Shown here: positions 53,211 to 62,033 of the stretch, one piece after another
How positions within the stretch are numbered: position 1 is the first letter of the stretch
Layout of the letters: each line of letters opens with the position of its first letter
DNA from: Ferrimonas gelatinilytica
GTDB taxonomy: Bacteria > Pseudomonadota > Gammaproteobacteria > Enterobacterales > Shewanellaceae
Direction: 5' to 3'
Length of the DNA: 64,000 bases
NCBI RefSeq assembly: GCF_039544205.1
Contig: NZ_BAABLF010000004.1
Coordinates: 124,001 to 188,000, forward strand
Made by a program: the position numbers and the translations under genes
The notes under the pieces: model-generated
The model's input: the letters and a program-made list of their open reading frames with translations, nothing else
Told to the model about the DNA's origin: nothing
The model's database searches: none

Positions 53211-54941
53211 ATGGCTGGTTTCTTCACTCACTACCTTGCACTTGAACAAGCTATATTAAGCAAACAATTAAATCCTGACATAATAAAATTGATTCAGCAA
53301 AATAGGATGTACGCCAATTGGGGAAGCATCGGCCCAGATTACCTTTACTTCCATCCTGATGATTGGCAGCAAGTCGGCCATGTATATCGGTTATGGCGCG
53401 ATATAATGGGGCCATTATCAGAAGTCATGCAAGCATTGCATTATCTGAGCAATAAAACATCATTACCAATAAACGATTTAACCCAAGGTGCTGTCGATGA
53501 CGCAAAAGCAGTAATACTATCAGTCAAAGCATTATTTTTCACCAAGCTGTTCGAATATGTAAATGAAAGATTTGACATGTATGAAAAATTTGCCCCTCCG
53601 ATATATAAGAACCCACAAGGAGATAAAAGCAATAAAAACGGCCTTTGGTGGTGGTCAGACATAGCTCACTCCAAATCAAGTACTGACTACTTAAGATGCA
53701 TGTGGAAATATGCATCATCCACACATGGACGTACGAGGAAAGAACTCTTTGCATATTGCTTTGGCTATGCCAGTCACATGGGTGTGGACATAATTGGTCA
53801 CCCTTACGTCAATTATATCGTTGGAGGTCCATACAGACTCCACTGGAGAAGACATGCTTACGTAGAAAAGATTTTAGATGCTTATCTATGGAACCAAATA
53901 AAGAATCAATCAGTTACTGATAGCAGTTTACATCACCAGTTCATATTTGATCCTGAAAAACTAAGGCAGGACATGCCCGGCAATCTGAATAAAATGATCA
54001 CACACTGCATGAATTCAGTTTACAACTCATATGGAAAACCAGTAATGAGATCAGATGACGTTGATGCCATGTATGAGTTATATAACTCTTGGATAAAAGG
54101 AACGACTCATTTTGGCATGTTCAATTTGCCAAAACCTGATTTTGATTTAGGTGATATAGAAGAAAGTATTAGAGATAGCGTTAAAAAAATAATAGATAAT
54201 ATAACCAAACATAACCCGCCGCTACCTCCAAACCTCAATCCAGCGACCATACTGGCTTTTCTTATAGGGTTGGTGGGATATATAGAGAAGCTACTTGAAG
54301 CAGCCTATGAAATAATAAAGATAGTTGTGACACCAGCTTCAGTGGCCGTCAAATTTATATTATACCAAGTTCTAACACTGCTCTTCGATGCATTTAAAAA
54401 TATACAGCTAGGGTTAGCTATAAAAGGTTGGCTGTATCCCAGGCCAGAATGGCTAAGTCAATATTTCAGCCATATTATTTACCCCCAGAAATGGCCTGAA
54501 GGCGGCAACAGCATATATCCATATGAACATTGGACAAATGGTGCCAATGAGCAGACATATCATATCTATCATCCCGCAGCTTGGATGGCTAGCAACAGCA
54601 GCATAAAAATAAACCAAGAACTTCCCCCAAAAGAACCTTATATAAAAAACACAGCAGTTGATTATTCTGCATATAGAAACTTGATTTTTACAGATAGCAA
54701 TGATGTTAGTCATGCATATTTATTAAAGAATAGTTGCGGAGTACACACTATATCAAGTCAATGTTCTGCAACTTCAGCAGCAATATGGCTAATGAATTCT
54801 TTAGAGGAAAATGGGGCAACCGATATACCAAACTTTAACTTAGATGGTGATCGAGGATTTTTGCATGGACCATGGACCGCAAGCAGAGATAACAAAAAAA
54901 GCCAATGGAAACCTGGAGATATATCGGAGAGCTGCATATGA
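53211..54941 (+). CDS. Zinc-dependent phospholipase C-like protein
   Basis: 576 residues, AT-rich unlike its left neighbours. The N-terminal 220 residues carry the zinc ligand pattern of PLC/S1-P1 nucleases: H7 (FFTHY), D43 (GPDYLYF), H189, D193 and H197 (CFGYASHMGVDIIGHPYV), then H215 and E219 (RRHAYVEK). The middle (about 340-400) is hydrophobic (ILAFLIGLVGYIEKLLEAAY) and may be membrane-embedded. There is no signal peptide. The rest is unrecognised. Overlaps the next gene in ATGA, so both are co-translated. Defence or toxin function is only a guess. Confidence 0.75.
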   Translation: MAGFFTHYLALEQAILSKQLNPDIIKLIQQNRMYANWGSIGPDYLYFHPDDWQQVGHVYRLWRDIMGPLSEVMQALHYLSNKTSLPINDLTQGAVDDAKAVILSVKALFFTKLFEYVNERFDMYEKFAPPIYKNPQGDKSNKNGLWWWSDIAHSKSSTDYLRCMWKYASSTHGRTRKELFAYCFGYASHMGVDIIGHPYVNYIVGGPYRLHWRRHAYVEKILDAYLWNQIKNQSVTDSSLHHQFIFDPEKLRQDMPGNLNKMITHCMNSVYNSYGKPVMRSDDVDAMYELYNSWIKGTTHFGMFNLPKPDFDLGDIEESIRDSVKKIIDNITKHNPPLPPNLNPATILAFLIGLVGYIEKLLEAAYEIIKIVVTPASVAVKFILYQVLTLLFDAFKNIQLGLAIKGWLYPRPEWLSQYFSHIIYPQKWPEGGNSIYPYEHWTNGANEQTYHIYHPAAWMASNSSIKINQELPPKEPYIKNTAVDYSAYRNLIFTDSNDVSHAYLLKNSCGVHTISSQCSATSAAIWLMNSLEENGATDIPNFNLDGDRGFLHGPWTASRDNKKSQWKPGDISESCI

Positions 54942-55963
54942 TTATTTCAGAGGATTCCTCTACCCCTCCTGTGCACGTTTTACTAACGCCTGCAGATTCA
55001 GACTTTCTTAACGCATATAATACATGCAACGGCTCTTTTAACGAATTGGTAGATACATCACAACACTCTCGGTTCAACAATCATTGGTGTGAGTCAAGGT
55101 CAATCCAGCCTAGTATAAAAAATGGTGTCTTGAATATCGGTTACCAGATTTCCAACACAGGCAACGGAACTTCCGTTTTCCCCAAGATCACGGTTGTAGT
55201 TATCTCGCCAATATTATCAGTTTCGTCAAATAGGGCAATTATCAAGCATCATGTTGCAGAAGATATCATGGTTGATGGCGGTCCATTACTATCCGGGGAG
55301 TCAAGAACTGGAAATATATCAATTGAAGTAAGAGAAATTTCATGGAAAGTTGACAAGGCAGATGATATTGACCAGATCTATATTATTACTCATGACCCCA
55401 TATATGACAAGATAGATGCTAACACATTACACTTTATCAACCATGTTAAAAGCATCCCAAGTCGCTCTTTACCTGACAGAAGGCATTTTCTACTTCCAGA
55501 ATCAGGTTATCGATCTAGTATTAGAATATCATGCTGGAGTAACCACAACCGCAAGATAACATTTTCCAATTCAAAAGTTACCTTCGAAAAAAACACTGCA
55601 TATTGGTACCATATTGATGCAAGCTATAAGCTGGATGCATCAATGCGATATAGGTTATTCATCCATAACAAAGGATTAATTATCGAACCCTTTGAAATAG
55701 ATGATTCATTAGATAACAAAAGTATCTTTGGTGGCGAAGTGACTAAACATGACATACATGGTAAGGACTTATCTCTGGCTGTACTTGAAAGGTACCGTCC
55801 ATTACTTCGAATTGATTCATCCGACACAAGCAGATGTACAAGCAGCTTAGTTAATTATGGTTCGTCAGAGTTTATATCATTTCACTTCCATAGTTTCCCC
55901 CAAGATCTCATCCCCATACATTATGTTAATGTGAGGATATATAAAACACGGTGGGTAGATTAA
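54938..55963 (+). CDS. Unknown protein, partner of the phospholipase C-like protein
   Basis: 341 residues from the ATG at 54938 with a GGAGAG site. Not recognised. The N-terminal region KNGVLNIGYQISNTGNGTSVFPKI resembles a CARDB or Ig-like beta domain; the rest appears beta-rich, cysteine-poor and without a signal peptide. AT-rich like its upstream partner, and overlapping it, so the two probably act together. Could be a substrate-recognition or immunity component. Confidence 0.7.
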   Translation: MIISEDSSTPPVHVLLTPADSDFLNAYNTCNGSFNELVDTSQHSRFNNHWCESRSIQPSIKNGVLNIGYQISNTGNGTSVFPKITVVVISPILSVSSNRAIIKHHVAEDIMVDGGPLLSGESRTGNISIEVREISWKVDKADDIDQIYIITHDPIYDKIDANTLHFINHVKSIPSRSLPDRRHFLLPESGYRSSIRISCWSNHNRKITFSNSKVTFEKNTAYWYHIDASYKLDASMRYRLFIHNKGLIIEPFEIDDSLDNKSIFGGEVTKHDIHGKDLSLAVLERYRPLLRIDSSDTSRCTSSLVNYGSSEFISFHFHSFPQDLIPIHYVNVRIYKTRWVD

Positions 55964-56352
55964 CTTATAATCAACAAATGAATTCTCACTTCAATTAAAG
56001 GTATTAATCTTGAGCATTACCTGTTTTCAACCTATTTAAAATACTGCCCTTAGCTATGGGTTGCATCCTGTTTAATTAGTATTATTCTTGTGTATAGTAA
56101 ATTTGTACGCTGCAATTGTGTTCGACAACTCTACATCGTTGTCGGGGATTTTCTTGTCGTAACGCGATACTAAGTTGAAGCAGAGGCAAGGGTTGTCCCA
56201 ACTTCGCTGCTCACCAGCCAAGTCTGAACTCAGCTTCCATCGACGAATACTATAGCACCTATCAGTAACAACCCATGGGCTGTGTGCTGACCTGACCTCT
56301 GAAAGGGGCCCTTACAGACGCAAGTTCGTAAAATTATCCTTCAATTACTAAC
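55964..56352. other. Intergenic region with hairpin
   Basis: 389 bp between the convergent partner gene and the tniQ-like gene. A hairpin CGACAAC/GTTGTCG (56123-56144) followed by GGGATTTTCTTG may terminate the plus-strand operon. Nothing else was recognised. Confidence 0.45.
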
Positions 56353-57357
56353 TCACAATGAAGTGTCCAAGCTCTCCCCACCAATCGTGAACTTGGAACC
56401 CTTATCATAATCATTCGCCAGAGCCAGGCACTTATCACATTGAACGCAACTCCGATATTTAGACTTCAATATCGCCCCTGAGGCTCTGCATATATCATCT
56501 TCATAAGAGTAGAATGAATTAACAAATCGACTCTCAATCAAACTATATAATTCTGAGCTGAGTCTTTTCTCAATCAAGCCCATTTTCTTCTCTAACCTAA
56601 CTTCAAACTCCAACATTGTATTAGATTTATTAATCGACCTCCCATCAAACCGACTAGCAAACTCATACCAATCATCAGGAAAGTTATACAAGATGTCTTT
56701 CTTAATCCAAGAAGCAAATGCAGAAAGATGAACAAATATCTCATGCTTTGCACAAGAGGCAATTTTATAGTTTTCCTTCTCTAGGTAATTTTCTTTTAGA
56801 AAGCTCATGTATCGATGTGGTTCCGAGCTTAGCTGCAGGCTTGGCTCACCAACATACCGCATTGGATTGGCTGCAATAGCCACTGCAGAATCCCTGCTAT
56901 CAGGTACAAAGTAGCTTAACTTTATCTTGTGCTTATGGCACACATTACTCATCGTCCAATCACGTTTGAAGTAGCAAAAGCCAAACTCACTCAACTGCTC
57001 TTCAAAGCATTTTTTGCAAAATCCAATAGGGCCTTCTCCAAGACTTTTTCTCTCTCGTGGTTTTTCTGGAGCAAACACCTTTCTATAGTTTTTTATCGCC
57101 ATGATTGGACTATCAAATACGCCACCTAGCCTCGCAGAGCCTGAATTCTCTCGAAAGAAGGAAAACAACTCTGGCTGTCTGCTTTTATCAAATAGCCACT
57201 TAGTATTATAAGGAACTGAAAAATCAAGGATCCAGCCGCTAGATGATATAACCCATGAACATTCCTTATGGTAGCCATTAACAGCCAGTGTTCTAAGTAC
57301 AAAGCTATTTAGAGACTCTTCCGGCATTGGAGCAAACGGGTTAAAACGTTCACTCAT
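56353..57357 (-). CDS. Orphan TniQ-domain protein
   Basis: 334 residues, AT-rich. The N-terminus PMPEESLNSFVLRTLAVNGY and the zinc block at 114-143 (FCKKC...RDWTMSNVCHKHKIKL) match TniQ/TnsD, the target-selection proteins of Tn7-like elements. A C-terminal CVQCDKC may be a second zinc site. No transposase (TnsA/B/C) is in the window, so this is not an intact Tn7-like element. It overlaps the metallopeptidase gene by 8 bp and ends the defence operon. Confidence 0.72.
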   Translation of the reverse strand: MSERFNPFAPMPEESLNSFVLRTLAVNGYHKECSWVISSSGWILDFSVPYNTKWLFDKSRQPELFSFFRENSGSARLGGVFDSPIMAIKNYRKVFAPEKPRERKSLGEGPIGFCKKCFEEQLSEFGFCYFKRDWTMSNVCHKHKIKLSYFVPDSRDSAVAIAANPMRYVGEPSLQLSSEPHRYMSFLKENYLEKENYKIASCAKHEIFVHLSAFASWIKKDILYNFPDDWYEFASRFDGRSINKSNTMLEFEVRLEKKMGLIEKRLSSELYSLIESRFVNSFYSYEDDICRASGAILKSKYRSCVQCDKCLALANDYDKGSKFTIGGESLDTSL

Positions 57358-58147
57358 TCAAATACATCTCAGCCATACCATCGAGTTCGGCTTTCACCAC
57401 CTTCCAGTCCGGCATCTGCTGACCAAGCAGCCGCCAGAACTGCTCGCTGTGGTTATGCTCAGCGATATGGCAAAGTTCATGGGTTAGGACGTAGTCGACA
57501 CAGTCCCTCGGGGCTTTAACCAGATGAGGGTTCAGCATTAGTCGCCCTTCTCGAGAACAGCTTCCCCACTGCTTTTGCATCGGCAGAACCCGATAGGGCG
57601 GCAACTCGCTAATCCAGCTCATCTGCCGGATCAGCGCCTTCATACGTTGCCGGAACACGCGTCGAGCTTGGGTGTGATACCACTTATCCAGCAGCCCTTT
57701 GACCACTTCACGCTGGTTATGCAGCGGTTTGGGCAGCGTTACCTCTAGCCGACCTCGAGCCATCTTGATGCCTACAGAGGCTTCAGGCTCGATCTGCACC
57801 TTAAGCTGATATCGGCGCCCGAGATAGAAGTAAGTCTCTCCACTGATGTACTGACGCTCGTGGACATCGTCCATCTGGCTTTGGAAATCCTCCAGATGCT
57901 GCCAGATCCAACGAGCACGTTTGTACACGGCATCGCGGATCTGCAGCTCCGTAGCCTCTCTAGGTACTGCTACGACGACACGGCTATCCGGATGTACCTT
58001 GATGGTGACCTTATTCTGAGAAGGTTTTTCGGGGCAAAAGCGAACCACCTGGTATTCCACCTTCTGGTCGCCATAAGCAAACACGCCACATTCAGACTGA
58101 CTTTCTGCAGCGTGCTTGCCCGCCTGCCGGGACAGGATGTCACTCAT
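57350..58147 (-). CDS. YgjP/SprT-like zinc metallopeptidase
   Basis: 265 residues. The motif LTHELCHIAEHNHSEQFW (HExxH at 223-227) and the upstream WGSCSREGRLMLNPHLVKAP are the DUF45/YgjP M48-like family. Such genes commonly lie beside type I hsdR. The protein may cleave damaged or modified nucleoprotein substrates; the role is unknown. It overlaps the hsdR 3' end by 4 bp and the tniQ start by 8 bp. Confidence 0.88.
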   Translation of the reverse strand: MSDILSRQAGKHAAESQSECGVFAYGDQKVEYQVVRFCPEKPSQNKVTIKVHPDSRVVVAVPREATELQIRDAVYKRARWIWQHLEDFQSQMDDVHERQYISGETYFYLGRRYQLKVQIEPEASVGIKMARGRLEVTLPKPLHNQREVVKGLLDKWYHTQARRVFRQRMKALIRQMSWISELPPYRVLPMQKQWGSCSREGRLMLNPHLVKAPRDCVDYVLTHELCHIAEHNHSEQFWRLLGQQMPDWKVVKAELDGMAEMYLNE

Positions 58148-61100
58148 CGGCGCTGAGCTCCAAAACGCACGATCTTAATGACCTCTTGGATCAACTGCTC
58201 AGCCTTATCAATACCCAGAGGCGCGAACAGCAGTGGTAACAGTTCACGGCTGATCGCATTCTCAATCTCATGAGGGTTAATGGAGTACTCGGCCACGGCC
58301 TTGGTGACGACGTTGTCGATATCAAAGGCCAACTGCACCAGCTTGTCTTCCGTCAGCTCAGCCGTAGTTAAGACTTCGCTCTCGAACAAGTGCTTGAATA
58401 GACCGAAGTAAGCCTGGGCGTGTCGGTTACCGTCGAAGCGATCCGGCAGCTCATCCACCTTGCGCTCTTTCACCTGCTCTTCCAGATCTGCAAACAGCAG
58501 GTACTGCTTCACTGGTGCATCAAACATCGCCTTTGCATCGTCGATCGCCTGTTTGAGCAGCTTGGAGAAGTACTCTTGGGCATAAGGGTCATCCGCCAGG
58601 TCCTGCTCAATCATCTTGGTGATACGACCGGTGATCTTATCCTTACGGTTACGGGCCTCATCGTCGGACATATCTTCCGGTTTGATGTCCTTACCCAGCT
58701 TGTCGACGCGGTACACACCAGCAGGCTCTTGGATCTCAACCCCAGCGACGTGCTTATCCAACAGGGCTTTGATCTCCTCCGCATACTGGTCGTAATCCAC
58801 CGTTTCTTCGGCGTCCTCCCTTACCAGCTTGCGTAGGTTGCTCATCTGCTTCAGCGTCTCCTTGTAGTGACGACGCTTGGCTTCATCAAAGCTCTTGTCT
58901 TCAAAGAAGCTGGCCGACTGCAGCGCCACCTTCAGGCAGTTAGCAAACGCCGATAGGGCGCCATAGAAGTCATCCCGCTTCTTCAGGTTAAGATCAATAA
59001 ACTGACCGTTTTGCTCCTCAATCTTTGGCGCCAACGATTGCCGCAACGCAGCACCATCTTGCTTGTTCTTCACATCCGCAAAGATGGTCCAGAGGTCGTC
59101 ATACAAGCCCGGCAGTTTCTTGTATTCGGTATCCATCCGGTCATAGAGGCCTTTCAGGTCATCGATATCGAAGCCGTCCTGAGTGCGCTCAGCGAGGTCC
59201 TGATACTGCTCGATAGTGGTATCCAGCTCTTTCAGGATCCCACGGTAATCGATGAGGTAGCCAAACTGCTTGGCCTTATGCAGCCGGTTAACCCGGGCAA
59301 TGGCCTGGATCAGGTTATGCTGCTTCAACGGCTTATCGATATAGAGCACCGCGTTCTTCGGCTCATCGAAACCAGTCAGCAGCTTATCCACCACAATCAT
59401 CAGGTCCGGCCCTTCGTCGGTGCCGTAATCCTCAATGATGCGCTTGGTGTACTTCTTCTCATCCTCGGAGCCAACGTTCTCTTTCCACCAACGCTGTACC
59501 AGATCTTTGCTCTCCCCATCCACCTCGCTATTGCCCTCACGGGTATCGGGTGGAGACATGGCGATCACCGAAGTGACCTTGCCGATCTTATCCAACGCCT
59601 GCTTATAGCGAATGGCTGAGGCTTTGGAATCGCAGGCCAACTGGCCCTTCAATCCAAGTTTCTGAACGTTCTGGAAGTGATCCGATATATCGTGAGCGAT
59701 CAGCTCAATACGCCCTTCGGTCTGGTGGATCTGCCCTTTCCTGGCGAACTTGCGTTTCAGATCTGTCCGCTGCTTCTCACTGAGCTTATCAGTGATACGG
59801 TCAAACCAGGCATCAACCGCCTTCTCGTTGAGGTTGAGATCGGGGATACGCTCCTCGTACAGCAAGGGCGTCACCGTCTTATCAGCCACCGCCTGCTGCA
59901 TGGTGTAGGAGTGGATGATGGAGCCAAACTTGTTCTCGGTCTTGTCATCCTTAAGCAATGGGGTACCGGTGAAAGCCACAAAGGCCGCTTTCGGTAGTGC
60001 CTGGCGCATCAGGGTGTTGTTCTCACCGTTCTGACTGCGGTGCCCTTCATCCACTAAGACCAGAATATTGGGGCTGTCGTTGTAGCACTGCTTCAGCTTA
60101 GCGGCGGCGCCAAACTTGTTGATGATGGTGAAGATCACTCGCTCATTGCCACTGCCGATCTGCTCCGCCAAACGTCGCCCAGAGGTCGCCATCGCTTCCT
60201 CTTTGTCCCGCTTAGACAGGACGCCACCGGTGGCAAAGGTGCCGGAAAGCTGCTCCTCCAGATCCACCCGGTCGGTCACGATCACCACCCGGCACTGTTT
60301 CAGGGCTTCAAGCCAGATCAATGCCTTGGACAGGAACACCATGGTGAAGGACTTGCCACTGCCCGTGGTATGCCAGATCACCCCACCATTACGGGTGCCA
60401 TGCTCATCAAAGCTGGTGATCCGCTCAACCAGCGCCTTGATACCGAACACCTGCTGATAGCGTGCGACGATCTTACCGGCCTTGGCATCAAACAGGGTGT
60501 AGAAGCGCGGGATCTCCAGTAGTCGGTCTGGCCGCAGCAGACTGACCAGCAAACGGTCCTGATCGGTTACCACCAGCTCGCCACCGGCGATCAGGCTCTG
60601 ATAGTAGTCCCATTCAGCACGGGAGCGGTGATCGAAGATCGCCTTCAACTGCCCATCCGACAACGGCTTGTTCTTCAGCCGCAGCATCTCCGCATCGATG
60701 ATCTCCTCTTCTTTCCACTTGGCCCAGAACTTCTCCGGAGTGCCGCAAGTGGCGTAGAGGCCATCGTTGCCATTGATGGAAAGCAGCAACTGGCTGTAAG
60801 CGAACAGATGGGGGATCTCCGCCGAGCCCTGGTTACGGATGTTCTGCGACACCCCTTCAGCAATGGTCGGCTTTCCTTCCTTTACTGAATCAGGGCGCTT
60901 GGCTTCAATCACCACCCAGGGCAGGCCATTCACAAAGCAGACGATATCGGGGATACGATGGCCAGTGCCCTGAACGTTCTGCACCTCCATCTCTTCAGTG
61001 AAATGGAATTGGTTTTTTTCGAAGTTCTCCCAATCCACCAACTGCACCGTAGGAGTGGCCTTTTTGCCATCCACAAACTCGGTCACACCGATGCCGTACA

Positions 61101-61401
61101 TCAACGCATCGTAGATCTTCTCGTTGGCAGTCCGCAGGCCCTCGTTGATGGCTGGGTTCGACAGCTCTTGGACCAGCTTGTCGATGGTCGCAGCAGAAAG
61201 CGGATGTTGCTTGCCGTTAAAGTGGAACCGACGTTTAGCCAGCTCAGCACGCAACACCTCTGGCAGGATCACTGTCGCCAGTGAGCCGCGCATCGCTGTG
61301 CAGCGCTGTGGCGGCACAAACTGATAGCCCAGGTTGGTCAACAGCGTTAGCGCTGGCACCTTGGCCGCGTATTCTTCTTTAAAATTTGGGAGCTTACTCA
61401 T
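58144..61401 (-). CDS. hsdR: Type I restriction endonuclease subunit R
   Basis: 1085 residues. The N-terminal nuclease motif is HRIPDIVCFVNGLPWVVIEAKR (D...ExK). The SF2 translocase has Walker A HTTGSGKSFTM, motif II VDEGHRSQ and motif VI-like QAIARVNR. HsdR cuts unmethylated DNA after ATP-driven translocation, with HsdM and HsdS. No hsdM is in the window; it probably lies to the right of hsdS. Confidence 0.95.
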   Translation of the reverse strand: MSKLPNFKEEYAAKVPALTLLTNLGYQFVPPQRCTAMRGSLATVILPEVLRAELAKRRFHFNGKQHPLSAATIDKLVQELSNPAINEGLRTANEKIYDALMYGIGVTEFVDGKKATPTVQLVDWENFEKNQFHFTEEMEVQNVQGTGHRIPDIVCFVNGLPWVVIEAKRPDSVKEGKPTIAEGVSQNIRNQGSAEIPHLFAYSQLLLSINGNDGLYATCGTPEKFWAKWKEEEIIDAEMLRLKNKPLSDGQLKAIFDHRSRAEWDYYQSLIAGGELVVTDQDRLLVSLLRPDRLLEIPRFYTLFDAKAGKIVARYQQVFGIKALVERITSFDEHGTRNGGVIWHTTGSGKSFTMVFLSKALIWLEALKQCRVVIVTDRVDLEEQLSGTFATGGVLSKRDKEEAMATSGRRLAEQIGSGNERVIFTIINKFGAAAKLKQCYNDSPNILVLVDEGHRSQNGENNTLMRQALPKAAFVAFTGTPLLKDDKTENKFGSIIHSYTMQQAVADKTVTPLLYEERIPDLNLNEKAVDAWFDRITDKLSEKQRTDLKRKFARKGQIHQTEGRIELIAHDISDHFQNVQKLGLKGQLACDSKASAIRYKQALDKIGKVTSVIAMSPPDTREGNSEVDGESKDLVQRWWKENVGSEDEKKYTKRIIEDYGTDEGPDLMIVVDKLLTGFDEPKNAVLYIDKPLKQHNLIQAIARVNRLHKAKQFGYLIDYRGILKELDTTIEQYQDLAERTQDGFDIDDLKGLYDRMDTEYKKLPGLYDDLWTIFADVKNKQDGAALRQSLAPKIEEQNGQFIDLNLKKRDDFYGALSAFANCLKVALQSASFFEDKSFDEAKRRHYKETLKQMSNLRKLVREDAEETVDYDQYAEEIKALLDKHVAGVEIQEPAGVYRVDKLGKDIKPEDMSDDEARNRKDKITGRITKMIEQDLADDPYAQEYFSKLLKQAIDDAKAMFDAPVKQYLLFADLEEQVKERKVDELPDRFDGNRHAQAYFGLFKHLFESEVLTTAELTEDKLVQLAFDIDNVVTKAVAEYSINPHEIENAISRELLPLLFAPLGIDKAEQLIQEVIKIVRFGAQRR

Positions 61402-62033
61402 CGGTTTATCCGTTTTTCTAGGTAGTACGCCATCGCTCCCCAGAACGGCTTAAGCTGATTCTTGGCATTTTTCGAGGTAACCTCAGCTAAGTAAGCTCTG
61501 AGCTGATCTTTCGTTCTGGCTCCAGCCCTACGAGCCAAACGATCTTTAAGGGCATCGACAGCCGCTCGCCGGTTAGCAACAAGACGAGTTTCATTAAGGT
61601 TGAGTACCTGATTAAGTTCTGTATCGAATGCCACATTCGTAGACTTAATCTTTCCGTTATCCAGGTACCTAATTCGACTATCCACTCGATCCAGTGGTTT
61701 CGCTGGCGAATATGTTAAAGGGTCGTTCCCCTTTAGCTTATCGCACGTATAAGTATCCTTTGGTTGTCCTTCATTCCCCGTACAACAAGCAAGCATATTG
61801 CTATAAGAAAGCTGTAAGCCTGGATGCTCATCTTGGCTAGCCCAGTGCTCAACACGCATAGCTGTAGATTTGATTCGCTGCATACAATAAGCACAAACCA
61901 TTCCTTGCTCTGTGAGCAAAGAGTTTTTTAAATCAGTACGCATTTGTTGCGGCAATCCTGCATATGAGGCATGGCCTTGCTGTTTATACTGCGTTAGTGA
62001 CTGAGGCTCTCTGGACTTAGTGATTTGCCGCAT
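61398..62033 (-). CDS. Septu-like HNH endonuclease PtuB (TIGR02646 family)
   Basis: 211 residues from the ATG at 62033, which overlaps the ptuA stop (TGATG). The HNH pattern is visible: CAYCMQRI, then RVEHWASQDEHPG, SNMLACC and CDKLKGNDP. This is the PtuB family used in Septu and in Ec78/83-type retrons. No reverse transcriptase or msr/msd is in the window, so a stand-alone Septu is inferred. A short overlap with hsdR couples the systems. Confidence 0.86.
   Translation of the reverse strand: MRQITKSREPQSLTQYKQQGHASYAGLPQQMRTDLKNSLLTEQGMVCAYCMQRIKSTAMRVEHWASQDEHPGLQLSYSNMLACCTGNEGQPKDTYTCDKLKGNDPLTYSPAKPLDRVDSRIRYLDNGKIKSTNVAFDTELNQVLNLNETRLVANRRAAVDALKDRLARRAGARTKDQLRAYLAEVTSKNAKNQLKPFWGAMAYYLEKRINR

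Noticed and set aside
56353..57357. Intact Tn7-like transposon
   Set aside because: Only a TniQ-type gene is present; no TnsA, TnsB or TnsC and no convincing terminal repeats.
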